Shown one piece after another: positions 38,731-47,398 of a DNA stretch of 64,000 nucleotides; positions within the stretch are counted from its first letter, which is position 1; each line of letters starts with the position of its first letter. This DNA is from Phenylobacterium sp. (lineage in GTDB: Bacteria; Pseudomonadota; Alphaproteobacteria; Caulobacterales; Caulobacteraceae), in the NCBI GenBank assembly GCA_004799545.1, contig SSMU01000023.1:372001-436000 (forward strand), in the 5' to 3' direction. Made by a program: the position numbers and the translations under genes. The notes beneath the pieces are model-generated. The model was not told the origin of the DNA and did no database searches. It saw only the letters and a list, made by a program, of their open reading frames with translations.

Positions 38731-40711
38731 GCAGGGTCCGCGGGACGCCGAGGTAGTGCAGCAGGTAGGGCGAGCCGTCGGCGTCGCGGAAGGCCCGGCT
38801 GACGTGGCTGGCGTAGGCCTCGTCCAAGGCGTTCTCTAGCCTGAGCGTCAACCGATGCCGGTCGGCGGGCCCGAACGCCACCCAGGCGGCGAGGTCGACG
38901 ACCGTGTAGTGGCCGTGCTCGACCCGGCCGAAACCTGAGGACACATTGTCCACGACGCTGCCGACCCAGTTGGCCGACAGCGAGCCGCCGAACCCGCGGC
39001 CGGCCGGATGCACGTCGATCACGCCCTGGGCGATGTCCTTGGGCACGCCGGCCAACTGCAGGCTGGAGCCGCTCTGCCGGGTGCTGACATGGGTGTAGGA
39101 GGCCTGGGCGGAGACCGACGGCGTGAGATCGCCCGTGGCCGTCGCCTCGAAGCCCCGCGCCCGCACCGTGCCCGGCAGGTTGATGAAGGTGAAGACGTCG
39201 GGATCCGGCGTCTCGCCGGAGAGGTCGATGAGGTCGCGGGTGTCGCGGGCGAAGCCGATCAGCTCCCAACGCCAGCCGCCGCCCTGGCCCCCGACCGAGG
39301 CGTTGAGGTTGCGGCTCTTCTCCGGCCGCAGATTGGCGTTGCCGACCTCGCCGTTGTTCAGCGGATCGTTGGCGAACAGCTCCTCGGCGTCCGGCAGCCG
39401 GAACGAGGTCCCGAGCGTGGCGCGCACGAAGAGGTTGTCGGTGAGGTCGTACTGGCCCGAGGCGTTCCAGACCGTCGCTGCCTCGCCCTCATCGGGATCG
39501 TTGTAGCGGACGCCGAGCGCCAGGTGGGTGCGCGGCAGGAGGTCGGGCGTCAGCCGCAGCTGGGCGAACACCGCCTGGGTGACCTCCTTCTGCTGGGCGA
39601 TGATCAGGACGTCATCGCGACCCCAGTAGCGCTGCAGGTCGTAGCCCAGGTAGGTCTCGACCCCGGCCATCGGCTTGTACTCGGCGACGGCGTTGAGCCC
39701 GTAGTCCCAGAAGCCCCAGAACTCGTTGTCGTCCACATGGGCCGTGCCGCCGCCCGCGACATTGTCCACCTCGTCATAGTGGCTGTCCCAGTTGTGGTAG
39801 TAGGCCTTGAGGAAGACCTGCAGCCGGTCGCTCAGCGTCCAGTCGAGCTTGCCCATGGCGATGTCTTCGTCGCGCCGGTTCACCGCGCGCTGAGCGTCGG
39901 TCGGCCGGGAGAAGTCCACGAAGCCCTCCGTGTGGATGTAGGAGGCGCTGAACCGTAGGTCGGGGCTGAAGTCGTAGGCGTATTTCAGGCCGCCGCTGGC
40001 CAGCCGGTAGCCGCGGTGACGGTCCGTGCCGCTGGGCTGATACTCGTCGTCCGGAAAGGGCTGGAAGCCGCGGGCCTCGTCGTAGGAGGCGAAGGCCACC
40101 AGCTTGTGGCCGCCGATCGCGCCGGACAGGTCGCCGCTGGCGGTGAAGCTGTCGTTGGTGTCGCCGCCGATCTCAAGACGGCCGCGCGGCGTGTCGGTGA
40201 AATCGCGGGTGACGATGTTGACCACGCCGGCCACCGCCTGGGTGCCGAAGAACAGCCCCTGGCCGCCGTCCAGCACCTCGATGCGCTCGACGAAGTGGGC
40301 CGGGATGGTGTCCAGCGGCGGGGTGGTGTCGTAGAGCCGGTTGGAGATCCGCACCCCGTCCACCAGGTAGAGGATCTCGCCGGGCCGGGAGCCCTGAAGG
40401 GAGGCGAGGTTGTAGCTGAACGGCCCGCTCTGCGGCGCCAGGTAGAGGCCCGGCACACGCATCTGCAGCACCTCGCCCACATCGACGAAGCCACCCTCAC
40501 GGATGGCCCGGCCCGAGACCACGTCGAGCCGATTGCCGTAGCGCGACAGCTCGGCAGGCAGGGTCTGTTCCAGGTCGCCGGTGACCACGATCTCGGACAG
40601 CTGGGTGGCGTCAGCCGCTCGCGCCGGGTGGACGGCCAGCGTCGCCGCCATCGCGGACGAGGCCAGGATCAGGGCGCGCAAAGGCGCGCGGCTTGTAAGA
40701 GCACGCATCAT
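38705..40711 (-). CDS. TonB-dependent outer-membrane receptor (vitamin B12/siderophore-type plug)
   Basis: 668 residues with a signal peptide ending at about PARAADA. The TonB box region TQLSEIVVTGD is at about 36-46. The plug contains GEVLQMRVPGLYLAPQSGPFSYNLASLQGSRPGEILYLVDGVRISNRLYDTTPPLDTIPAHFVERIEVLDGGQGLFFGTQAVAGVVNIVTRDF (about 79-170). The barrel ends HVAYSYAF with the outer-membrane terminal Phe. FFGTQAVAGVVNIVT is the classic BtuB/FepA plug motif. It overlaps the downstream PepSY gene by 26 bases (tight translational coupling) and follows the cytochrome lipoprotein gene by 72 bp. The ligand is unknown. Confidence 0.92.
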   Translation of the reverse strand: MMRALTSRAPLRALILASSAMAATLAVHPARAADATQLSEIVVTGDLEQTLPAELSRYGNRLDVVSGRAIREGGFVDVGEVLQMRVPGLYLAPQSGPFSYNLASLQGSRPGEILYLVDGVRISNRLYDTTPPLDTIPAHFVERIEVLDGGQGLFFGTQAVAGVVNIVTRDFTDTPRGRLEIGGDTNDSFTASGDLSGAIGGHKLVAFASYDEARGFQPFPDDEYQPSGTDRHRGYRLASGGLKYAYDFSPDLRFSASYIHTEGFVDFSRPTDAQRAVNRRDEDIAMGKLDWTLSDRLQVFLKAYYHNWDSHYDEVDNVAGGGTAHVDDNEFWGFWDYGLNAVAEYKPMAGVETYLGYDLQRYWGRDDVLIIAQQKEVTQAVFAQLRLTPDLLPRTHLALGVRYNDPDEGEAATVWNASGQYDLTDNLFVRATLGTSFRLPDAEELFANDPLNNGEVGNANLRPEKSRNLNASVGGQGGGWRWELIGFARDTRDLIDLSGETPDPDVFTFINLPGTVRARGFEATATGDLTPSVSAQASYTHVSTRQSGSSLQLAGVPKDIAQGVIDVHPAGRGFGGSLSANWVGSVVDNVSSGFGRVEHGHYTVVDLAAWVAFGPADRHRLTLRLENALDEAYASHVSRAFRDADGSPYLLHYLGVPRTLHVAYSYAF

Positions 40712-40783
40712 TCCCCCTCGATGTCTTGATCGCCCGGCGCTGCGGCTCTGCGGCCGCTTACGAGACCGGGCGCGCGGCCGGCC

Positions 40784-41356
40784 CTAAGACTTGCCGGCGT
40801 ACTTGGCGATCTTGGCCTTCACGTCGGCCGGCCAGTCAGGCAGCGGATTGCCCTGCGCTGGGCCGGTGGCCTTCAACTGCGGCTGGATCACATACTCTTC
40901 GTGGCAGGCGGTGCAGACCTGGTAGATTTTCGCGCCGTATTCGTAGACGCCCTGCTTATCGTGCTTCTCGGCGGCGGCCTTGGCCGGGATGGCGAGGGCG
41001 GTGAGCTGCTGAGCGAAGCCGTCCCAGTCCTTTTCCGGCGCCCGCGGACGGCCGGGAAGCTGCAGCATGTTGCCGGCCTCGATCAGGCTGGCCGCGCCGC
41101 TTTCCAGCGCCTCCCAGCCCTCATCGGTGGTGGGCGACAGGTCCCGCTCCCCCTTGGCCGTCACCTCGGTGCCCGCGCCCTTCCAGTAGACGAAGGAGGC
41201 CGGGTCGACCACGTGGGCCATCAGCTCGTTGGTCGGCAGCTCGGTATTGAACTTCGGCGGGACAGCCGAGGCCTGGGTCTCGGTGGTCGCGGGCTTCTGC
41301 GGCGAGCAGGCGCAAAGCAGGGCTGTGCAGGCGGCGGCGGTGAAAAGACGTCTCAA
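40784..41356 (-). CDS. Monohaem cytochrome c lipoprotein (c'-like)
   Basis: 190 residues from a TTG start at 41356 with GAGGG upstream; the frame extends to 41401 but the signal peptide begins here (LRRLFTAAACTALLCAC). The lipobox is LLCAC. A single haem motif, CTACHEEYV, lies near the C-terminal end of a helical domain, the layout of cytochrome c'/c556 four-helix bundles. It would be anchored to a membrane facing the periplasm and handle one electron. It is the first gene of the receptor/PepSY operon, so it may supply electrons for reductive metal release; this is inference. Confidence 0.85.
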   Translation of the reverse strand: MRRLFTAAACTALLCACSPQKPATTETQASAVPPKFNTELPTNELMAHVVDPASFVYWKGAGTEVTAKGERDLSPTTDEGWEALESGAASLIEAGNMLQLPGRPRAPEKDWDGFAQQLTALAIPAKAAAEKHDKQGVYEYGAKIYQVCTACHEEYVIQPQLKATGPAQGNPLPDWPADVKAKIAKYAGKS

Positions 41357-41437
41357 GACCGGGATCCCTCGGCTGGATGTTGATGAGGCATACTTTGCCA
41401 AGCTTGGCCCTGTCCGGTTAAGAACGGTGTCAGGGGC

Positions 41438-41457
41438 CGTTACAGCACGTTACAGCA
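41438..41457. promoter_or_regulatory. Tandem decamer repeat in the divergent promoter region
   Basis: CGTTACAGCA is present twice in direct succession (41438-41447 and 41448-41457), 11 bp before the TTG start of the ToxR-like regulator and between it and the divergent cytochrome gene. A 10-bp period places both copies on the same DNA face, as expected for a winged-helix protein binding as a tandem dimer (OmpR/ToxR style). Confidence 0.55.
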
Positions 41458-41468
41458 GGGATGTTCGC

Positions 41469-42725
41469 TTGTCGGCAGACGAGATCTCGGAACTTGCGGA
41501 GAGCCTGCGCGCTCGGGCGGCGCTGGGCCGTTCCGACGTCCTGAACCGGCTGTTCGACTACCTGGCGGGCGTGTCGGTCACCGGCCAGACGCCGAAGGAG
41601 TTCGAGGTCGCCGCCGCCGTGTTCGGGCGCGACGCCGGCTTCGACGGGGCGCAGGACGCTTCGGTCCGGGTCGCCGTGCACCGGCTGCGCAAGAAACTCG
41701 AGGAATATTACGCCGGCCCCGGCCGCGGTGATGCGGTGCGGCTCACCGTGCCGCGCGGCGAGTACCGGCTGGAGGCGGTCCCCGCCGAGCTGGCGCCCGT
41801 GGAGGTCGCGCCGGCTGAGCGACGCACGACGCCCTGGGCCATCGCCCTGGCGGCCCTCCTGGCGCTGAACCTCCTGGCGTGGGCCGGCTGGTGGGCGAGC
41901 CATCCCGGCGACGGGCTGGGCCCCGTGCGGCGCGCGGTTCCCTGGAGCCAGCTGGTCGGCCGGGCCCGGCCGCTGCTGGTGGTGGTGGGCGATTACTACA
42001 TCTTCGCCGACATGGACCAGGCGACCGGCGCCGGGCGACTGGTGCGCGAGTACGGCATCAATTCGCCGGAGGACCTCGACAACTGGCTGATGGACCATCC
42101 GGACGCGGTGGGCCGCTACCGCGACCTCGACCTCTTCTACCTGCCGGTCGGCGTCGCGGCGGCGCTGCGCGACGTGATGCCGGTGCTGGCGCCGAAGGCT
42201 GGCGCGCGGGACCAGGTGCGGGTGATCACCGCGTCGGACCTGACGCCGGAGATGCTGAAGCGCAACGACGTGCTCTATGTGGGCTACCTCAGCGGCCTGC
42301 GCATGCTGCGCGACCCGGTGTTCGCGGGCTCCCGCTTCCGGGTCGGCGAGACCTATGACGAGCTGATCGATACGCGCACCGGCAAGCACTACGAGAGCCA
42401 GGAGGGCGGGCCGGACGAGGGCCAGTCGAGCCAGCGCGACTTCGGCTATTTCGCCGCCTTCCGCGGACCGGACGGCAACCGCATCGTGATCCTGGCCGGC
42501 GACCGCGACATGGGCCTGATGCAGACCGCCGAGGCGATGACCAATCCGGCCGTGCTGAAGGCGGTGACCGGCGGGGCCGGCCGCGCCGACGCCTTCGAGG
42601 CGCTCTACGAGGTGGACGGCATGCGCCACGCCAACTTCGGCGGCCGGCTGGTGCTGTCCTCGCCGCTGGACGCCGCGCGCATCTGGGCGCCCCCGAAGGC
42701 GCCGATCCGGTTCCCGCAAGGCTAA
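41469..42725 (+). CDS. ToxR-like transmembrane winged-helix regulator
   Basis: 418 residues from a TTG at 41469 with AGGGA upstream; the frame remains open further 5' but overlaps the promoter. Residues of about 5-100 form an OmpR/ToxR-type winged helix (RSDVLNRLFDYLAGV, TPKEFEVAAAVFGRDAGFDGAQDASVRVAVHRLRKKLEEYYAG, VRLTVPRGEYRLEAVP). A membrane helix follows (PWAIALAALLALNLLAWAGWWA, about 122-143). The remaining approximately 270 residues are periplasmic and I do not recognise their fold (LLVVVGDYYIFADMDQATG, NRIVILAGDRDMGLMQTAEAMTNP). It probably senses a periplasmic signal and controls the divergent cytochrome/receptor operon. Confidence 0.82.
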   Translation: MSADEISELAESLRARAALGRSDVLNRLFDYLAGVSVTGQTPKEFEVAAAVFGRDAGFDGAQDASVRVAVHRLRKKLEEYYAGPGRGDAVRLTVPRGEYRLEAVPAELAPVEVAPAERRTTPWAIALAALLALNLLAWAGWWASHPGDGLGPVRRAVPWSQLVGRARPLLVVVGDYYIFADMDQATGAGRLVREYGINSPEDLDNWLMDHPDAVGRYRDLDLFYLPVGVAAALRDVMPVLAPKAGARDQVRVITASDLTPEMLKRNDVLYVGYLSGLRMLRDPVFAGSRFRVGETYDELIDTRTGKHYESQEGGPDEGQSSQRDFGYFAAFRGPDGNRIVILAGDRDMGLMQTAEAMTNPAVLKAVTGGAGRADAFEALYEVDGMRHANFGGRLVLSSPLDAARIWAPPKAPIRFPQG

Positions 42726-42820
42726 GGGGCCAGGGCTAGGGGGATGACACCCGGGGGATGGGCGCGCTAAGCCGCTCGCATATTGGCGACCGATATTTCC
42801 GCGAGCGATTGGGGAGGCTG

Positions 42821-44014
42821 ATGAGCATCAAGGACAAGGCCTACATCATGGGGGCGTTCGAGCATCCGCTCCGTGACGCGCCCGACACCTCCACCCCGCA
42901 GCTGCACATGGAATGCGCCCTTGGCGCCCTGGCCGACGCCGGCCTCTCCAAACACGACGTGGACGGCTACTTCTGCGCCGGCGACGCGCCCGGTTTCGGC
43001 GGCCTCTCCATGATCGACTACATGGGGCTGAAGAACGTTCGGCACCTGGATTCCACCGAGACCGGCGGCTCCTCCTACATCGTCCACGTCGGCCACGCCG
43101 CCCAGGCGATCGCCGCGGGCAAATGCCAGGTGGCGCTGATCACCCTGGCCGGCCGGCCGCGGCACGGCGGCAATCGCCCCGGCGCGCGGATGGCGGCGGG
43201 CGCTTCGCCCGGCCTCTCCGACGGCCCGCCCGAGGCCGGGTTCGAGAACATCTACGGCGGCTCGACGCACAACACCTACGGCATGTGCGCCATGCGCCAC
43301 ATGTACGAGTACGGCACCACTTCCGAGCAGCTGGCCTGGATCAAGGTCGCGGCCTCCCACCACGCCCAGTGGAACGAGCACGCCTTCCTGAGGGACGTGG
43401 TCACCGTCGAGGACGTGGTGAACTCGCGGATGATCTCCGACCCGCTGCACCTGCTGGACTGCTGCGTGGTGACCGACGGCGGCGGCGCCCTGATCGTCAC
43501 CAGCCCGGAGATCGCCAGGACGCTGAAGCGCCCGAAGGTGAAGGTGATCGGCGCCGGCGAGGCGCCCAAGTCGCCGCTGGGCGGCCAGGACCTCGACCTC
43601 ACCTATTCCGGCGCCGTCTGGTCCGGCCCGCGGGCCTTCGAGGAGGCCGGGGTGACGCCGGCCGACATCAAGTACGCCTCGATCTACGACAGCTTCACCA
43701 TCACCGTCCTGATGCAGATCGAGGACCTGGGCTTCTGCAAGAAGGGCGAGGGCGGCAGGTTCGTCTCCGACGGGAACCTGATCTCCGGGGTCGGCAAGCT
43801 GCCCTTCAACACCGACGGCGGCGGCCTGTGCAACAACCACCCCACCAACCGCGGCGGCATCACCAAGGTGATCGAGGCGGTCCGCCAGCTGCGCGGCGAG
43901 GCGCATCCGAAGGTGCAGGTGAAGAACTGCGACCTGGCCATCGCCCACGGCACCGGCGGCTCGCTCGGCACGCGGCACGGCTCGGCCACCGTGGTCCTGG
44001 AACGGGAGGCTTGA
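42821..44014 (+). CDS. Thiolase-like (SCP-2/Ltp2-type) protein
   Basis: 397 residues from an ATG behind GGGGAGG. The thiolase fold is recognisable: HMECALGALADAGLSKHDVDGYFCAGDAPGFG (about 30-61), AAQAIAAGKCQVALITLAGRP (about 94-114), LPFNTDGGGLCNNHPTNRGG and the closing AIAHGTGGSLGTRHGSATVVLER. At the place of the catalytic thiolase cysteine the sequence reads ETGGSSYIV, with no Cys. That pattern, plus the adjacent DUF35 gene three bases downstream, fits the Ltp2/ChsH2-type aldolase pairs of steroid side-chain degradation better than a true thiolase. It is cytoplasmic, acting on acyl-CoA. Confidence 0.85.
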   Translation: MSIKDKAYIMGAFEHPLRDAPDTSTPQLHMECALGALADAGLSKHDVDGYFCAGDAPGFGGLSMIDYMGLKNVRHLDSTETGGSSYIVHVGHAAQAIAAGKCQVALITLAGRPRHGGNRPGARMAAGASPGLSDGPPEAGFENIYGGSTHNTYGMCAMRHMYEYGTTSEQLAWIKVAASHHAQWNEHAFLRDVVTVEDVVNSRMISDPLHLLDCCVVTDGGGALIVTSPEIARTLKRPKVKVIGAGEAPKSPLGGQDLDLTYSGAVWSGPRAFEEAGVTPADIKYASIYDSFTITVLMQIEDLGFCKKGEGGRFVSDGNLISGVGKLPFNTDGGGLCNNHPTNRGGITKVIEAVRQLRGEAHPKVQVKNCDLAIAHGTGGSLGTRHGSATVVLEREA

Positions 44015-44016
44015 GG

Positions 44017-44433
44017 ATGTCCGAGACCGAAACCCAATCGCCTGTCATGAGCCGCGCGATCCCGGCCCCCGCCGTCAGCGTCGAGACCAAGCCCTTCTGG
44101 GACGCCGCCGCCGAGGGCCGCTTCCTGATCAAGCGGTGCGAGGCCTGCGGCAAGGCGCACTGGTATCCGCGCACCTACTGCCCGTTCTGCGACAGCGGCG
44201 AAACGGTGTGGGAGGAGAGCCCGGGCGAAGGGGTGATCTACACCTATTCGGTGATGCGCCGCGCGCCGACCGGCCCCTACGCCATCGGTTATGTGACCCT
44301 CGACGAGGGCCCGGCGGTGCTCACCAACTTCGTGGGGGTCGCGCCCGACGGGCTCGCGATCGGCATGCGGGTGAAGGTGCGGTTCCAGCCCACCGAGGGC
44401 GGCCCGCCCGCGCCAGTGTTCGCACCGCTCTAG
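44017..44433 (+). CDS. Zn-ribbon/OB-fold (DUF35) acyl-CoA-binding protein
   Basis: 138 residues. A zinc ribbon CEACGKAHWYPRTYCPFC (about 42-59) precedes an OB-fold (GEGVIYTYSVMRRAPTGPYAIGYVTLDEGPAVLTNFVGVAPDGLAIGMRVKVRF, about 71-124). DUF35 proteins bind acyl-CoA and partner with thiolase-like proteins, and here the gene begins two bases after the thiolase-like stop. A heteromeric complex is therefore likely. Its stop shares a CTAG with the convergent next gene. Confidence 0.9.
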   Translation: MSETETQSPVMSRAIPAPAVSVETKPFWDAAAEGRFLIKRCEACGKAHWYPRTYCPFCDSGETVWEESPGEGVIYTYSVMRRAPTGPYAIGYVTLDEGPAVLTNFVGVAPDGLAIGMRVKVRFQPTEGGPPAPVFAPL

Positions 44434-45485
44434 TTCCCCTCGCCGCCCGGACCGCCGATGTCGTAGGGCCGGCCCGCCTTCTCCGCGGCGCGGGCTCCGG
44501 CCAGCATGCCGGTCATGGCGTAGTTGCCCTCGTGGCAGGCGTATTCGTAGACCCGCCCCTTGGCCGGGTTCAGCGTCATCTCGCCGGAGAACGGCCGGGT
44601 GTAGGTGGCGGGGTCCTCGACCGTGAACCGGTAGAGGATCTTGTGCGGCCCGATGCGGGTGAAGCGCTCGACGACCTTCTCGTTCTCCGAGGCGCCGCGG
44701 AAGGCGGTTTCGGGGCGGATGTTGGTGGTCTCGACCACCAGGGTTTCGCCTTCCCAATGGCCGACCGAATCGCCCATCCAGAGCTTCACGCTGGACGGGC
44801 CGTGGGCGGCGTTCAGCCGGATATGGCGCACGTCGTGGACCATCTCCACGAGGATGGTGACCTCGTCCCTGGTCTGCACGATCTGGTAGTTGTTGTTGTA
44901 CATCACCGGCAGCATCGGCGGCCCGGAGGAGGAGCCGAAGCCGACCAGGCAGCGTTCGCCCGGCGCACGCGCCTCAGGCCCGTCGTACCAGCCGCCGGCG
45001 CGCATCTTGGCCATGCGGGCCCGCATACGATCCTGGGCGTCCTTGGTCATCGGCGGGAAGCGGCCGTCGGCCGGCTCGACCAGGATCGAGGCGCGCTTCT
45101 CGCCATTGATGTCGATCACCGCCGTGCCGGGATCCTTCCAACCCTGGTTGTAGCCGCAGTTGAAGCCGGAGATGCCGTCGGCGCCGCAGTCGGCGTTCTT
45201 CAGGTCCTTGACCGTGGCGTCGGCCGGGGTGGGCGCATCGGCGCGGGCCACCTGGGCGCGGGTGGCGGCCTCGGCGGCCTCGGCCTCGGCCTTGGTGAGC
45301 ACGTTGCGCGCGCCGTACTTCGCGTCGCGGGTGAGCGGGGTGATGGTGGCGTTGGTCCAGACGCCCTCCAGGTCCGGCTGGCCGAAGGCGTTGTGCGGCG
45401 CCTTGTAGGCCGGCCCCTGGGCGAGCGCGGAGCCGGCTACGCCGGCCAGCAGCGTCGCGGCGAACGCAAGGGTGCTGAACTTCAT
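44430..45485 (-). CDS. Secreted protein of unknown function (GVW-type)
   Basis: 351 residues with a signal peptide (MKFSTLAFAATLLAGVAGSALA). After it comes GQPDLEGVWTNATITPLTRD (about 34-53), an opening common in a family of uncharacterised secreted proteins from Caulobacterales and Sphingomonadales. Other landmarks are ERCLVGFGSSSGPPMLPVMYNNNYQIVQT (about 177-205), VEMVHDVRHIRLN, and GHWEGETLVVETTNIRPET (about 239-257). The later part looks like beta-rich repeating lipocalin-like strands. No catalytic motif is recognised. Cysteines are few and paired, suggesting disulfides. Function unknown. Confidence 0.78.
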   Translation of the reverse strand: MKFSTLAFAATLLAGVAGSALAQGPAYKAPHNAFGQPDLEGVWTNATITPLTRDAKYGARNVLTKAEAEAAEAATRAQVARADAPTPADATVKDLKNADCGADGISGFNCGYNQGWKDPGTAVIDINGEKRASILVEPADGRFPPMTKDAQDRMRARMAKMRAGGWYDGPEARAPGERCLVGFGSSSGPPMLPVMYNNNYQIVQTRDEVTILVEMVHDVRHIRLNAAHGPSSVKLWMGDSVGHWEGETLVVETTNIRPETAFRGASENEKVVERFTRIGPHKILYRFTVEDPATYTRPFSGEMTLNPAKGRVYEYACHEGNYAMTGMLAGARAAEKAGRPYDIGGPGGEGN

Positions 45486-45526
45486 CAGCCGATCCTCCGG
45501 GCCGAGCCTTCTGTAGTCGGCTCAGC

Positions 45527-46102
45527 CTACAGGATAGTCGAGCTCACCGGCTTGGGAAGGGCCTGCTCGACGGCGAGCCGCGCCACCAGCCGCTTCGCGT
45601 CGCGCACGGTCGTCACGCGGTAGACCGGCCGGCCTTCGTAGACCCCGTTCGCGAACCAATCCTCGTAGCGCGCCCGCACCATCGCCCAGGTGTCCCAGGC
45701 CCAGCGGATCGGGTGCTCCTTGTCGAGCCACTTCCGGAACAGCTCCTTGTTGCCGGTGCCGGCCCAGAGTTCGCGCTTGCCGATCGCGCGCGTCAGGGAC
45801 CGCCAGACCACCTGCCGCATCACCCGGCCGCGCGGCGTGTCCATCCAGATGATCGCCGTGGCGCGTGACCAATGGGCGTCGCGGGTCTTGGTGTAGTTGC
45901 CGTCCATCACCCAGCGCTCCCCCTCCGCGGCCGCGGCGACGCGGGCGAAGAAGGCGGCGGGGTCCTCCTCAGTCAGCGCGCGCCAGCCCGGCTCCCAGTT
46001 GAGCGCGTCGAGTTCAACGTGCGGGAGATCGAGCGCTCGGGCGAGCGCGCGGGCCATGGTCGTCTTGCCCGACCCCGAGCATCCCACCACGACCAGGCGC
46101 AC
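45527..46102 (-). CDS. P-loop kinase/topology-modulation (FlaR)-type ATPase
   Basis: 191 residues. The Walker A is GCSGSGKTT (residues 8-16) at the extreme N-terminus. DLPHVELDALNWEPGW (about 25-40) and WVMDGNYTKTRD (about 64-75) are the adenylate-kinase-like acceptor-site motifs of the FlaR/topology-modulation family. These small proteins are thought to phosphorylate nucleotides or other small molecules; the substrate is not established. It is one base after the CoA-transferase stop on the same strand, so co-transcribed. Confidence 0.85.
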   Translation of the reverse strand: MRLVVVGCSGSGKTTMARALARALDLPHVELDALNWEPGWRALTEEDPAAFFARVAAAAEGERWVMDGNYTKTRDAHWSRATAIIWMDTPRGRVMRQVVWRSLTRAIGKRELWAGTGNKELFRKWLDKEHPIRWAWDTWAMVRARYEDWFANGVYEGRPVYRVTTVRDAKRLVARLAVEQALPKPVSSTIL

Positions 46103-46103
46103 C

Positions 46104-47324
46104 TCACGCCTCCTCGTCCTCGGAGACTTCCGCCAGCACCTCCTCGGTATGCTGGCCGAGCCTCGGGGGATGGCGGCGGATGTTGGAGGGCGTCTTCGAG
46201 AACCGCACCGGCGGCCGCATCAGCTTGTAGGGCCCCACGTCAGGGTGGTCGTAGAGCTCGAACAGGCCCACCGCCGCCAAGTGCGGATCGCTCTCCAGTT
46301 CGTCCAGCCGGTTGGTCTTCACCACCGGGATGGACAGCGGCTTCAGCATCGCCAGCCACTCGGCGGTGGTGTGCTCCTGGGTGACGGTCTCCACCAGGGC
46401 GTAGAGCTCGCGGGCGTTGCGATTGCGGGTCGTGTAGTCGGAGAACCTGGGGTCCTTGGCGATGGTCTCGCCCCAGCCGGCGATCTCGAAGAACTGGTCC
46501 CACTGCCGGTCGGTGTAGGGCAGCAGGCCGATGTAGCCGTCCTTGGTCTTGAACGGCTTGCGGTTCGGGTTGACCACCCGGGAATAGCCGAGCTGGCCGG
46601 TGGGTGGCTCGAAGGTGTGGTCGAACAGGTGCTCGACCATCAGGAAGCTGGTCACGCACTCCAACATCGGCACCTCGACGAACTGGCCCTCGCCGGTGCG
46701 CTGGCGGTGCAGCAGGGCCGCCGTCACCGCCTGCGACAGGAACAGGCCCGAGACCTTGTCGGCCATCAGGGTCGGCAGGATGCGCGGGGTCTCATTGCCG
46801 TCGGTGCGCGGCAGGATGTCGGCGCAGCCCGAGGCCGACTGGATCAGGTCGTCGTAGGCCGGCTCTCCGGCATAGGGGCCATCGGAGCCGTAGCCCGCGG
46901 CATGGACGTAGACGATGTCCGGCTTCACGGCGCTGACCGCCTCGTAGTCGAGGCCCAGCCGCTTCATGCCGTCGTAGCGGACGGAGGAGACCAGGGCGTC
47001 GCAGCTCTTCACCAGCCGCATCAGGGCCCTCCGGGCCTTGGCGTCCTTCAGGTCGAGCACCACCGAGCGCTTGTTGCGGTTGATGGTCAGGAAGATCGGG
47101 CCCATGCCGGGCGCGCAGCCCTCCGGCAGGTGACCGCTCCAGCGCATGATGTCGCCGCCGCCACCGCGGGTGCCCACCGGATCCTCGACCTTGATCACGT
47201 CGGCGCCCTGGTCGGCGAGGATCTGGGCGCCATAGGCGCCGTTGACCACGCTGGTCATGTCGAGGATGCGGATCCCCTTCAGGGGCCCGGTGGCCTCGGT
47301 CGCCAATCGCTTCGCTTCCGCCAC
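46104..47324 (-). CDS. CaiB/BaiF family CoA transferase
   Basis: 406 residues from a GTG at 47324 (GGGG upstream); a GTG at 47363 is possible. Family III CoA-transferase signatures are GPLKGIRILDMTSVVNGAYGAQILADQGADVIKVEDPVGTRGGG (about 13-57), FLTINRNKRSVVLDLKDAKARR (about 77-98) and the active-site Asp region YAGEPAYDDLIQSASGCADI (about 147-166). It moves CoA between carboxylic acids and activates a substrate for beta-oxidation-type breakdown. It is divergent from the acyl-CoA dehydrogenase/hydratase operon and presumably acts in the same pathway. Confidence 0.9.
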   Translation of the reverse strand: MAEAKRLATEATGPLKGIRILDMTSVVNGAYGAQILADQGADVIKVEDPVGTRGGGGDIMRWSGHLPEGCAPGMGPIFLTINRNKRSVVLDLKDAKARRALMRLVKSCDALVSSVRYDGMKRLGLDYEAVSAVKPDIVYVHAAGYGSDGPYAGEPAYDDLIQSASGCADILPRTDGNETPRILPTLMADKVSGLFLSQAVTAALLHRQRTGEGQFVEVPMLECVTSFLMVEHLFDHTFEPPTGQLGYSRVVNPNRKPFKTKDGYIGLLPYTDRQWDQFFEIAGWGETIAKDPRFSDYTTRNRNARELYALVETVTQEHTTAEWLAMLKPLSIPVVKTNRLDELESDPHLAAVGLFELYDHPDVGPYKLMRPPVRFSKTPSNIRRHPPRLGQHTEEVLAEVSEDEEA

Positions 47325-47398
47325 GTGATCTATCCCCGCCCCGGTTCCGGTCGTTAAGATCACCCTACAAAGATCAGCGACGCGGCGGGAGGGGCCCC

